From Haliclona indistincta (Eukaryota; Porifera; Demospongiae; Haplosclerida; Chalinidae): a stretch of 64,000 bases of DNA. The notes beneath the pieces are model-generated. The model was not told the DNA's origin. It saw nothing but the letters and a program-made list of their open reading frames with translations, and did not search any database. The stretch spans positions 11,412,578 to 11,476,577 of the forward strand of contig OZ024786.1 in the NCBI GenBank assembly GCA_964017065.1, written 5' to 3'. Positions within the stretch are counted from its first letter, which is position 1; every line of letters starts with the position of its first letter. Positions 9,479-21,500 of the stretch are shown here, in pieces. Made by a program: the position numbers and the translations under genes.

Positions 9479-11511
9479 ATGTTCACTAGGACAATTCCTA
9501 CAGTGATATTCATGCTTATCTTGTGTATTTGTTTATTCCACCGAGGCATCTGCACCTTTGGTGCTTCATTGTTAGCTGTAAACGACATGACAGAACTAGC
9601 TGGTGATGGAGGCATTGGAAAAACTGAAGATCAAGATACAATTACTCCAGTACAATCGTTACTAAGTGTAAAGGCAACATCAAATCACAACGGCAGCCCT
9701 GAATCGGCGGATGGAAAACAAAAAACCGTGACTCTTCGACAAAAATTATCACCTCCTCGACAAACAGTTCAGCAGAACAGTAGTGTTGATGGTACAGGCG
9801 GTAGTGAATGGTATGAACACTTGTGGATAATATTCTACACATTTTGCATCATCTCTGGTCAGTACATCAATTTTGAAATCCTCAAGATACTATGTTCACC
9901 AAAATCGTCCCCAACGTCTTCCAGGAAACACTCAGAGTCTTCTACGAAAAAGTTTTTCTCCATTGTTGCATTGCTTCTGTTTGCTTTTCAAGTTCTTGTG
10001 TGTGTCGGTTACGTTGCAACAGCTCTCTTTGTAGACGGTTTAACAGTAGCGAATGCTAGTCTGCCTAAAATGATTGCTATTCATAGTGACAGGAATGACT
10101 GCATTCTACCAGAAGAGCATTGGAAGTTCACCACCGCTGTTAGCATCAGTTCAGTCGCTGCAATCTTCTCATACGGTCTAATGACAGTCTTTATTTTAAT
10201 CTTTGCCAATATTATTCAGTGTGCATCACGTGAACTTAGATCAAAAGAACAGGGCTCAACTGGATGCCTTCAAACAACTCACTCAGATGCTCTAAGTGAA
10301 TACGGCTCCACTGAACAAGACTCAGTGCAAGAAGGCTCAGGAGAACAAGGAGCCAGGGACCAAGACAGAGAACAAGGAACCAGGGACCAAGACAGAGAAC
10401 AAGAAAAAAGGGACCAAGACTCCAAGAGACAAAAGTTAGAACAGAGCTCTAGTGAAGAAGAATCTGGTAGCTGTTCTGAACATATACAAAAACTCTGGGA
10501 CGGTGATTAATTTTGTCCCCATACAATGATACTTCCGATAACAATATGTCAGCTAAAGAAACTGCCTATTTCTTTATCAACTATTTAGTTGTGCTTGTCT
10601 TGTTTCTCTGCAGCTGTGTTACATCTCTATACTATGTCAGTACTGTCCACAGCTACTGTTGGATCACTGCAGTGTATGTAACAATGATCGTTCTTCAACT
10701 GGTCTCGCACTTTTCTGCCATTCAAAGTTGCTTCATTTTTTCAAAAATCGTTTACAAGATCACTAAAAAACTTGACAAAACTGGCGATGAAATTTGTGAG
10801 AAAGCAGAAAAAATGACTACAGCACAGTCTAGTGATTGCAAACAAACACTTTCCCAGACTTATTCTCATGCAAAAAATCCGACTAAGTCTACTTCTAGTA
10901 AATCTGAAAGCAACTCTCCCCAAAGTAGCGCCATCGTTCAGGCTCTATCATGTGCTGTTCCTTGCCTAGTCCATAAGGAGAAAGTAGATAGAGAAAATTT
11001 CCATCAACTACAAAAGATTGATAAAGAATTCATCGATCGAGTAAAATCAATACTTTACTTGTTCGGTGTATGGTTCATCTTCCACTGGAGCTTCTATGCT
11101 CTGACGACAGTGCTGCTCAGCGCATTTATCATTGAGATTATCATCAAAATTATCCAGAATGACTTGAACTCAGCACACAGCTACCTGCCAGATGGTGAAG
11201 CTGAAACTAGAGCACCATACATCTTGTACGTGCTTTTCTTCACACTGGTCAATGGCTATCTATTCCTCTACCCGTGCTTCCGTGCTGCTGCGATTGCTAC
11301 CGCTCGTGCTAAAATGATAAATAAAATTTCCGAAAAACAATGGGCCAACATTCACATTCCTGTCTCGATTCAGACCAGCTTCGTCCAGTATCTCACATCA
11401 AAGAACTTTGCATTTCAAGTGCCCTTGTTCTGTGCCAGCATTCCCATCGGATTTGACTGGGTATTTGTGTCATTCTTTGTGCCTGTACTTGGTGCTTACC
11501 TGGCCTTGTAG
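9479..11511 (+). CDS. Multi-pass membrane protein, complete + gene (copy B)
   Basis: Exon A (ATG 9479 to 10466) encodes a signal-like start (FMLILCICLF, 11-20), hydrophobic segments near 114-130, 160-185 and 218-246, and a charged tail with a nine-residue repeat (RDQDREQ, about 292-318). Exon B (10553-11511) encodes four more hydrophobic segments and the family motifs IQSCFIFSKIVYK and KxxILYLFGVWFIFHWSFYALTT. The frame changes between them. An 86-base GT...AG intron (10467-10552) restores the phase exactly and would give 648 aa. A simple frameshift in a decaying gene is the alternative, since the acceptor lacks a pyrimidine tract. An exon opening at 9463 may connect upstream to the 2A leader. 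Function is unknown; it is paralogous to the convergent - gene at 12388-13905. Confidence 0.7.
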
Positions 11512-12387
11512 ATAGTAGCTTAACTTGCGTATGTGTGTGTGTGCTCAGATCAGTAAATGTACAATACATAGTGTCCATGCATGGTATTGTTTTAAGCTTG
11601 GTAGGTCAAGTGTACCTGTATTTGTAGTGTAGCAGAAAAATATTCTTTTACGGTTACAAAAATGTTTTTATAAATCATTATCAAAGGTCAGCGAACCCAA
11701 TAGAGCCATGTACATGTTCACACTGGTTCATAGAGAAGTTTTACTGCTCAATGTAAATTGACACTAACCAACTGTCCAGATCCAGATTTGCTTACTAGTA
11801 CGTACAATACTAGATGGAAAGATGTCTATGATCGATGCACTACAAAGTACCGGCCAGTTTGCAGCTGTTTGAACTACAATGATCGGTCTCTCTCGGCCAG
11901 TAGCTAAGAGTATGTGGGTGTGGTTAGACTAGCCATGGGTGTACATGTCCACTTGCAGGTTCCAAGCGTATCTTGTAGAGCCTTGACTGCACATGTAAAC
12001 ATATCTGGCACTGATAACATACCACAAGAGCATATTGTATGATGAAATTGCGAGACAAAGCTATGTATTGCATAATACATAAATTTGGGGAGAACTGCTT
12101 GATTAATCATTGCCTTATGGGCGACAATAAGCTTGTGATAAGTTTATAAGTTTTAAGGATGACTTTAAGCTCGTGAAGCAAGCACTCAGATGACACGCGT
12201 TGGCGGCGCTCGTGCTGTATAAAAGTTATTGACCGTTCAATAGTACGCTCGTGAAAATACAGAGATTAGAGTCCGGGTGGTGCCTTTGATGTCAGACAAG
12301 AAGTAAAAATTAAAGTATAAAAATAATACAAATGAATAGTTATTATACAAGAAAGCACATTCACATTTTATGTGACAATTTGAAAAC
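11512..12387. other. Convergent intergenic spacer, copy B
   Basis: Aligns with 420-1288 with scattered substitutions and small indels. It is non-coding and holds no further element that I can support. Confidence 0.55.
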
Positions 12388-13905
12388 CTACCACACACAA
12401 TGGTCTAATAAACGAAACACCAAGTAGTGTACAGAAGTAAACAAACTTTTAACAAGGCGTCGCCAGGCAACCACTACATATGAAAACAAATACGAAAAAT
12501 AAAACAACAAGCGCGGTATAATCACAGAAAAATACTGTACAACAAAAACGGCTTTAAATGGAAAGTCTCGAGTATTGAGGTACACGATGAAGTCGCTGTG
12601 GAAAGAGTAGGGAACGTTGCGCCATTGCTTCTGAGAAACCGTCTTGATCAACTTAGTACGAGCAGCGCCGATCGCAATAGCACGAAACAACGGATAGAGA
12701 AAGAGATAGACTTGGACTAGCGTGAAGAAAAATAGGAAGAAAAGGAACCAAGATGTTGTCTCTTTGAACCAAACGATAGTCTGTAGAACATAGGCACTGA
12801 GCAGTATTGTAGTTAGAGCGTAAGATAAACAGTGAAAGATGAACCAAACTTTGAGCAGTGATAAAGGAGCTCTCACTTGTCGGATAAAATCATTGTCAAG
12901 AGTCTGAAGCCAGTAGTATCGACCTCTGTCCACCATTTCTTGGCTGCCATTTTGAACCAGCCGTTTCAACACGGGATCGTTCATTCTTGATACGGCGTTC
13001 ATTTTACGTTGCTCGGCAAAGTTAGCCTGGTTCATTCTTGTAGTAAGTTTTTCAAGCCTGTTAATGACCTTGTAGACAATTTTGGAAAATATGAAGCAAC
13101 TTTGAACAGCGCAGAGCTGAGAGATCAAGTAAATTATGATCCTTAGAAAGTTTAAAGTATCGGACCAATAGTGCAAGACAGAGAAAGCATAAGCGACTGA
13201 GAAGATAAAGCTGCCAAACAAAAAGATGTGTATGAGAAAGTGGTTGGTAAGAAAGTAAGTCGTCTGGATAGATGTCAGCTTTGGAAATGCATTGTTATCT
13301 TCAAACAGAGACAAGGCACCGGTTTTGAACGCCTTGTGGTGTGTATCACAGCAAGGCTTCCAAAACCCGCCTTTCTGATTCTTTGACTGCTCGCATTTCA
13401 AACTGCACAGGATCCCACTGACAGGTACCAACAATAAGCATATCATTGGACCGTACGAGAACAGGAAGGCTGCTAAACTACCAAACGTGATGGCTTTAAT
13501 GAACTTGGTGTGTTCATAGCTACTCAGATCACCAGCTCTACCATCCTCAACGGCAAAGCTCAAGTAGAGAAAAACCTGACAGACAAACAGAATGGAGCCT
13601 ACAAGCGAGGGAACCCTTTTCACTAAAGACTTCCACGGTCTCTTCTTCTCTGTGGTATCAGTACTGATGTACTGTCCAGTCAGAAGACAGAAGAAGTCAA
13701 ACACGCTCCATTCACTGAGAGAACTCCTCCACCAGGTAGCCTTAGGCTTGACAGGAGATGTCTTTACATCATCCCAGACAACTAGGGGAGGCAACTTCCT
13801 AACCCTTCGACAACAGGGCAACCAGTGCCATGGTAACCATTTACAAGGCAACTTGTGACAAGAGATCTTGAAGCAGGACAGACTATCCCGAACTGCAGTC
13901 AGCAT
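12388..13905 (-). CDS. Seven-or-more-pass membrane protein (copy B, - gene)
   Basis: An intact 505-codon frame, about 95% identical to the gene at 1289-2809. One Ala codon is lost near residue 48 (WDDVKTS against WDDVAKTS), and substitutions concentrate in the polar loop (residues 280-330) and the C-terminal tail (YLFSYV...SLFTSVHYLVF). The membrane segments and the Cys-rich N-terminus (C11, C16, C21, C31, C32) are conserved. Both copies are open, so both are probably functional or very recently duplicated. It converges on the + gene ending at 11511. Confidence 0.85.
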   Translation of the reverse strand: MLTAVRDSLSCFKISCHKLPCKWLPWHWLPCCRRVRKLPPLVVWDDVKTSPVKPKATWWRSSLSEWSVFDFFCLLTGQYISTDTTEKKRPWKSLVKRVPSLVGSILFVCQVFLYLSFAVEDGRAGDLSSYEHTKFIKAITFGSLAAFLFSYGPMICLLLVPVSGILCSLKCEQSKNQKGGFWKPCCDTHHKAFKTGALSLFEDNNAFPKLTSIQTTYFLTNHFLIHIFLFGSFIFSVAYAFSVLHYWSDTLNFLRIIIYLISQLCAVQSCFIFSKIVYKVINRLEKLTTRMNQANFAEQRKMNAVSRMNDPVLKRLVQNGSQEMVDRGRYYWLQTLDNDFIRQVRAPLSLLKVWFIFHCLSYALTTILLSAYVLQTIVWFKETTSWFLFFLFFFTLVQVYLFLYPLFRAIAIGAARTKLIKTVSQKQWRNVPYSFHSDFIVYLNTRDFPFKAVFVVQYFSVIIPRLLFYFSYLFSYVVVAWRRLVKSLFTSVHYLVFRLLDHCVW

Positions 13906-15249
13906 ACTGCTACAGGCAGCCCTGCTAAGCTACTTAGCTCGAAACAGCTGTAAATACCTTACCTGACCTACAGTGTACACAATGAACAATGCTCAATGAA
14001 CAATGCGTTATTCACTAGTTCAAATTAGGACATAGCTGTGCGTGGTCAGGATTCTAGGCAAGGCTATAGAACCATGAATACCTGTTCAATATTCATGACG
14101 AAATAAGATATCTATTTTAAAATTCAAAAGTATAGCCTAGCACTAATGCAAGCTATGCACCAGATTCATGAATATAAAACTTCAATGTTCAACAGACTAT
14201 CAAGAACTCATAGACAAGGCAAAACGTTGGTAATCTGCAGCTAACTGTTCAAAGAGTCTACTTGCTCTTAATTCACTCACAGTTCACCTTCAAAGTGATC
14301 CATCTTTGCTGTTTACTTTAATATAAAATCATTGTTTACAGTTACTGACATTAATGTCATGAATATAATTATAGATGGTATTGGGTATATTGTGTTATCA
14401 ACCACCAATCAAAATACACAAAAACAGCATCAATTATTGGTCGAGAACTAGATACTGAAATTCAGTCCATCGCATTCTCCAACAGCGATCGTGTCACCGC
14501 CAAGACTCTGTACTACAGTGCACATGTTGCACAAGTAGCCATCACCAGGCTAGATTCACCAATCAAAATATGTTACTCCATTACAAGCATAAAATTTAGC
14601 ACACCATTTTGACTTCAGCTGTTGTCACTAGGTCATACAGTAGTATAGATGTCAGTAGCACCCAGACAGCCATTATTTCTGATGTAAGTATAATGTCTTT
14701 GTTCACATAAAGCAACATTATGCTACCAAGTGGTAAGTGTGATGTTGAAATATGCTTCTGTTCGTGCGTGATTTGCTTATTCTGTTTACTATTGCTGGCG
14801 ATCTGGACTTTTCCAAAGTCGAATGTGTGTGGCAAGCAGATTTTAGGTTTGATCTGGACTACAGGATAGCGTGGTGGGTCCGGATAACATTCAGCAAGAA
14901 CCAAAAAAGCTGCTACAAGCATGGCTGCCATTGTGCATCCCAGCTAATTATTACACTGTGGTAGCATACTATTGGCTTCTGTTATTTTTGCCAGCTTGTA
15001 TCAATAGCTTGGATTGTACTTTATAAATCTGTCACTAGCTGATGGAATAGCTGTAGTTGCTGTGTGCTGTCAAAGCATGTCCACTGTGCAGTATGCATGC
15101 AATTCCACCGAGGCATCTGCACATTTGGTGCGTCATTTCAAGCTGTTCCATGTTAAAAGAAAAACGTATATTCAAGAACTGATTCACAAAATAGAACTAT
15201 TAGGTACACTTATGACAGTACAGTGAATGATGCATGGAAAATAGCATGG
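13906..15249. other. Upstream region of the - gene, copy B, with + gene relic
   Basis: Matches 2810-4500 of copy A but lacks most of the 3690-3830 repeat insertion and about 160 bases present at 4330-4490. A relic of the + gene N-terminus (TTCCACCGAGGCATCTGCAC) lies at 15106-15160. No intact gene. Confidence 0.5.
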
Positions 15250-16195
15250 AACGCTCATCGGACACATAGCTAGACAGATCATTGTCAGTGAAATGGACGT
15301 AACTATTTTTGCAGTCTTTAGCGGTCACAGGGAAGCCCAAAAGAATAATCCATAGGCGTAGGAACCGGGGGCACGTGCCCCCCAAGTTTTCATTAAAGCC
15401 ACACCCATAACCCACGTGTAGCTTAGCCAGAGAATGCCCATGATAAGGTCTAGGAGCAGCTTAAACGATGTCTTCTCTATCTTTACAGCCGCCAAAACTA
15501 TCTAAGCAGATGACTTTGCTGAAAATCTTTCGTTGAGCGAGCAGTCACGAGTTTGACGCAAATAACGAAGACGAGCCTGACGCTAATCGTCTGTCAGAGC
15601 CAGACGGACGATCGTACTACTACCAAGGGCGCGCGGTGCAGAATCACCGTCTCAGTCTTGATCCCAGTCGGTGCTGGTGCCTGCGTCAAAAGTAGCCACC
15701 CAGTGTCCTTCTGAATGCCGCGCAGTTAACGATCTTCTGAATGCTGCACAGAGCAGATTGGTGTAGCTACATTATTTACACAAGAAGATGGGAGAATAAT
15801 AATTTTGGATAAAATAGAATCATTTTTCTTCAATAAAAAAGCTCGCTGAAGTGTCTAAAAACCGAAACGAAAGTGATGCAAAAGTCAATTTTGCTCCAAC
15901 ATCTGGGGGGCACAGCCCCCCAGACCCCCTACTCAGGTGTTCTAAAACAGTGCCCCCTCATTCATTTGCATCTTCCTACGCCTAATAAATCAGACAAGCA
16001 AACAGGATCCATCCTGCTACGGAAGAGAGTCTGACAATCGAAGACTTACATTGCCTTGTAATGACGTCAGCATTGACAGCAATGGAGAACTGTCCAGTTA
16101 GCGAGCTAAAGAAGTCGAACACACTCCATCTACTGAGACATCTCCACCAGGAGCTACCTGTCTCTATCATCGCTCATGTACTGCTTAGAATAGCA
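15250..16195 (-). pseudogene. Relic of a - strand membrane gene (copy B), split by an insertion
   Basis: The - strand peptide SSWWRCLSRWSVFDFF.SLTGQ encoded around 16090-16160 matches residues 57-80 of the intact - genes. A short continuation follows (AGWILFACLI, comparable to VGSILFVCQVF). The left part (15250-15350) is separated from the right part by a 632 bp element at 15353-15984. The remainder of the gene is missing. Confidence 0.65.
15353..15984. mobile_element. hAT-like non-autonomous element, about 632 bp
   Basis: The terminal inverted repeats are TAGGCGTAGGAA and TTCCTACGCCTA. The flanks ATAATCCA (left) and ATAAATCA (right) agree at six of eight positions, like an aged 8-base target duplication. 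Copy A has the uninterrupted site (AAGAATTATCAGACAGG near 4600). Subterminal G/C-rich tracts (GGGGGCACGTGCCCCCC and GGGGGGCACAGCCCCCC) form short hairpins. No transposase frame is present. The family assignment rests on target size only. Confidence 0.7.
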
Positions 16196-16737
16196 CATAT
16201 TTATTTTCATGTGAATATATCAACTAGAACAGGTCATGATTCTAAAATGGAGACAACTTTACATAGTCAAAACTCTAGCGCCTGAACTCTACATAAGACA
16301 TAAGTATTTGATGATGTAGCAAAGAGGTTAACAAAAGACAAATTTCATTAGCACACTGCTATAAAAAACACAAGTGCAGAAGAGCGCTATATACCTATGC
16401 TGCCATGAACACTTAGTAAGAGTGAATAATAATAATTATGCATAATCACAATAGAGTTGAAGATTCCGTCCTAGCCTTCTCAACTGTATGTTATCACACA
16501 ATTTGCTTTGCACATGTCACCTCAAAAATTCTTTTCAAAAAAGGTGAAAGGCACCAGTGCTGTACATGTAGCTAAAGCATGGTGCCATGGTGCTGTACCA
16601 TGTCTTTATCAAGCTATGTGGGTCTTCTGTTGCTACACATGATATCACAAAGGACTCTTAACAAAGATGTCATCCTTGTTACTTCCACACGATGCGCTAT
16701 CCTAAATGCGCTATCCCAAGCAATCACAAACGTCATA

Positions 16738-17150
16738 CAGTGCAACCTCGATTATCCGGACCTCGATTATCCGTACCCTCGATTATCCGGACTAGCTGGA
16801 GGAGCTTGTTTTCGGATAATTAGATATTTGGTATGTACAAATTCTATGAATATAATTAGCGCTTACATTGTTACACGTTATGAATATAATTAACGGCCAC
16901 GCTGCTGTTTGCTCGTTGTTTTCTACAGTTCTGTAGCCAAGCGGTCTGGTTTATTTCACCTCCCCACGGTAGGAAACAATGTTTGCATAAACAAGAGAGT
17001 GCGATCTCAACGATCTAAGCCTCTACTGCCATCTTTCGGATGCTTGTGAACGGCCGCCATTTTGATTTTCGTTATCCGGACTTTTTCGGCTATCCGGACG
17101 TCTAGAAATTTTCGGTGGCCAAAGCTGTCCGGATAATCGAGGTTGGACTG
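16738..17150. mobile_element. Tigger/pogo-type MITE, 413 bp
   Basis: The ends CAGTGCAACCTCGATTATCC and its reverse complement (one mismatch at position 5) are flanked by TA on both sides (16736-16737, 17151-17152). The left end carries three tandem copies of a CCTCGATTATCCGGA unit. The 'CTCGATTATCCGGA' terminus is typical of Tigger/pogo elements. The interior is non-coding and contains a (GCCGCCATTTT)-like stretch. Confidence 0.85.
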
Positions 17151-17152
17151 TA

Positions 17153-18579
17153 CTGACATTTTCTCAAATTTACTTTTTTATTTAAACATAGAAGGAACAA
17201 CTACAAGCGAATACAGAGATTGAAATGCACGGATGATGACGAAGCTGCTCAAAACCAAGTTTACAATAGAACCACGAACAAGAATTGTAAAATTTACATT
17301 AATTTTCAGCTGGTCAAAGTTAAACAAACATGGCTAAATCTAATACAAAAGCATGATAATGGTTACATGTGAGTATGTGGACCGACATAAGATTTATCAA
17401 TTAGAACAGTAAGACACACACAGTTGTAGAGGATTTGATAACATGCTCGGGCATCTTACCTTTTTAATGGCGACATAATTGTTATACAGCCAGTCTTGAC
17501 ACACACACACACACATACACACACACAAAGTTGCAAACCTTGTTCTCACTGTACGCTATAACCAAACCGTGAATCACCAGAACACACAATTATTCACCCA
17601 TGTGTACGAAACGTACATCTGGACATTTTACTGAATCCCAAATATAACCCACATAATGTATAATAAACCCCTGACCAGAGGACACCCTCTCTATAATGGA
17701 CAATTTTGTAGGTCCCGATTATATCCGCCTTAGATTGGCTCCACTATATACCATTCTATTACTGTTAGTCTCCCAGTCTTATACAGATATACACTTTCGT
17801 ATACAACTCGTTCACACTGTGCGCTATTACCAAGCAGAACTGAGCTGAGTCACAATTTTATGATAAAGTTTTGGACATAATCGAACCGTGCTGGAAGCGG
17901 CTCGCTCACCCATGGTTGGGGTGCCGCGGTGGTGCAGTTCAGTTGCTTAGTCACATGTAGCTTTCAGGTTAGTAACTGAGCCGACCCAATTTGGTAAAAA
18001 ATAAAGTATTTTTATATTTTCTGAGATGACGCAAGTTATAATGCAAGGAAGGTCAAAGTGTGACAAGACGTGACTTTTAGTAGCAGCAATACAAACCTCT
18101 CCGCTCAATAAATACTGATACACATGCAACGTACCTCGTGAATAACACATATTTTACCCATACAGACATACTGGACAAAATTCATGATCTAAGAATTACA
18201 GTCAAACCGAGGTAGTACATACAGTGTACGATTACGCTAACATACGTACAATAACGTGTACAGACTAACTAGATACAAAACCACGTGTAGATTATTCTCA
18301 CTCACAGAGTGCGTGTTGTTGGTAGAGCCGCCGGTTGAGTGGGTAGAGAGGTAGGCTGGATACCGGGGACTGTGTTGAAGGCATACATGGGAACAGGCGG
18401 TAGCAGGGGAGGGTCGTACAGGCTGTGAATCGACATACTACCAGACGCCATTTTTCATTTATTGGATCACGTGATGCGCGCCAATTTCCCACCAAAAATA
18501 GATTGTCACGTCAGTGTATAAAGCAGACGAGAAAGCAGATTGCGTCGACGCCCTTTTCGTACTGCAGCTTCGAGCGAGA
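17153..18579. other. Upstream region of the NLR gene
   Basis: No gene is evident. It contains a short CA microsatellite (17502-17527) and, at 17640-17740, a remnant (GACCAGAGGACACCCTCTCTATAATGGA) that matches 49750-49840 in reverse orientation; it is a fragment of a TA-type MITE. The last 200 bases before the NLR start are more GC-rich and lie on the side expected for its promoter; no TATA-like box was identified with confidence. Confidence 0.4.
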
Positions 18580-21500
18580 ATGATTGATATTGAAACGTGG
18601 AGAGCCAGAATTGGCACGTTTGGCCGTGTCAGAGGAGTTGGAAAGAGCTCCCAATCGCGACCACCGCGAGGAGGCTCGTTGTTCTTGCTATTATTGGCAG
18701 CACTAACCAGTAGTACTTTGAATACGGTCACGTTTGAGGTGGTTACGGTGATCTTCTTTCTGCTCATGCTTTGCGGTGACGTAGAACTTAATCCCGGTCC
18801 AAAGACAAGTGAGAATCCACAAATCCAGTTTGTGTTGTACATGGCAGTCCCTAATGTTTGTGGGTGCAGAGATTTTAGCACTGTATCCACGCTTTATGGT
18901 GTATGGTTTATGCTTTACCCTTGCAAGAAATTAAAGCTGTATCATAAATACCCTAAGTACCACACCCTGGGAAAGTCTATACAATTTTTCAGCACCGCCA
19001 GCGGCGCTCATAAAAATCGATGTTACACCCATTTTTGTTTGTCACCGAGTTTTGTAAAAGATCGCGTTGCTGAATGGTTGGCACAAATCCGAGACGCCAG
19101 CGATGCAGGATTAGCACGTTAGCCTGCTCCAGACAACCCAGCATCTTGTATTGCGATCATTGCCAACCAAATTTGCAATGTTATTCAGTGAAAACAGGCA
19201 TAATAATTATAATTGATTTTTAATCGTCTCTGAACTGAAGTCTGAATGAGGTGCTAGTCCAAATTAACACCTAAAGCATTTTTGTACATTTGTGTGTACA
19301 CCACTTGTTTTACTATTAATTTTGTCTATAGTTGCTGATGACAATGCTGCAGTGTACCAAGTTTTTCTTGAACACTCTGATGACATAGTGAAAGGGATAA
19401 CTAGTGGTCTATCTTCAATGATCTCAGTACTCTACTCTGAACAATTGATTGATTATGATGTCCACACTAACCTAACAACTGTCACTGGACTTGGCAATCT
19501 TGACAAAGCCTGCAGGTTAATAAAGGCAGTCGAGACTAACATGAGATCTGCTCCTAAGGCATCAAGAGTGCTTCTGATTCTGTGCAGTGCTCTCCATGAT
19601 AATGTGCCAGCACTGAGACATGTGGCTGACAAAATCAGATCAGAACTAGGTACTGTACTAAGCACACAGACAGTTTGTAATGTTTATGCATGTCGTGTCT
19701 GTTGAAGTTTGGGTACTATGCATGGATCAATGTGGCAAGGAACCCCGTGGATTATAATATGGCTGTATACTTAGAACGATTGAATTTTGTGTTTGAATAT
19801 TAATTTTGTTTCAAAGCAGTAGCGTCAAAGCAGCTCTAGTTGTTAGTACAGAACTGATACTATATTTGGCTATCACTCAATTTGGGAGTAGTGGAGTACT
19901 GAGCACAACTTTGTCTATCTGAACCCACAAGTTGTCAGTGTACATAGTTATCTTGTATGTATAAATAATGACTACTTTGATAGTGCATCTTACTGCAAAT
20001 TGTCACTGGCAAGTTTTTTGAACAAGTTGGTACCAAAATAACTTGTAAGTGGCAATTTGCAGTAAGATGCACTATCAAAGTAGCATTATTTATACATACA
20101 AGATAACTATGTACACTGACAACTTGTGGGTTCAGATAGACAAAGTTGTGCTCAGTACTCCACTACTCCCAAATTGAGTGATAAATTATATAGTATCAGT
20201 GTACTGCTTTGTTCCGTACTAACTACTATAGAGCTGCTTTGACACTATACTGCTTTGAAACAGGTATCTCAATCGTTCAAAGTATACAGCCAAAATTATT
20301 GTAATCAGGATTCCTTGCCACATTGACAAGGTAGTTAGGGATGAACAGCTCTAGCATTGGCTTGGCTCAGTAATACATGCCAGTGTATGCATGTAGATAA
20401 CAAGATTTTTTGTTCCTGCAGATCAACCTGATGTTCCTTCACTGACTGCTCAAGCTACTCCTCATTCTCCTGGTGTTCAGCAATATATTGACTCTCTCAA
20501 GAATCGTTACATCAGGAAATTGCCAGAACTAAAAGAAAAGTTGCTTAAAGTTAGGCCAAAGGAGTATATTCACCTTAACTTGGTCAGTGATACCGATGAG
20601 GAAATGGACAGTGACACTAAGTGTGAATGCCTCTTGCTACAGCTACATGGAGATGTTGTATCTATTAAGAATAAAAGGAGACCGATTAACATGGAAGATA
20701 TTGGTAGAAGCGAAGGACAGTCTACAGCACAGAGAATTCTGGTTGAAGGCTGTCCGGGTATCGGTAAAACAATGTTTTCTTGGGAGCTTTGTCGGCAATG
20801 GGCAGAGGGGACGATGCTGCAAGATAGGGATATTGTGGTAATGCTTCAGCTTCGTAGTAAGCGAGTGCGAGAAGCAAATCGATTATCGGATCTTTTTCAT
20901 CATAGTAATGATCGTGTCAAGCATGAAGTTGAGGATTATATAACGTCAGTAGAGGGCAAAGGTGTGTTTTTGGTGCTTGAAGGATTTGATGAATTGGTGG
21001 AAGATCAAAAAATGGAAGGTAGCATAATATATGAGCTCCTAACAGGAGATTGTTTGCCTTATGCAACCGTCATGGTAACCAGTCGACCAGTAGCCAGTGG
21101 TAGCCTGTGCATTGATTTTATAGAGCACGTTGATCAGCACATTGAAGTGGTTGGCTTCAATGATGAAGATATAAAATCGTATGTGGAAAGGGCCTGCCAA
21201 AAGGAACCTCAGATATTGCCAGATCTCATTTCATACGTGTCTTCGAACCCATTTGTGTACTCTGTCATGTATATTCCACTTCAATGTGCCATAATTACGG
21301 CCCTGTACATTGAGAAGTGGAAAAAAGCCAAAGGACATATTTATGCTCCCACTACATTGACACAACTATACACAGACGTTTTGCTTAGTTCACTAATAAG
21401 ATACATTGGTGATCAACCGGTCTACAGCAAATTGAAAGGTACAATTTCAAAGCTATCAGATTTGCCCTCTGAAGTACAAGAAAAAGTATGGCAGCTGTCC

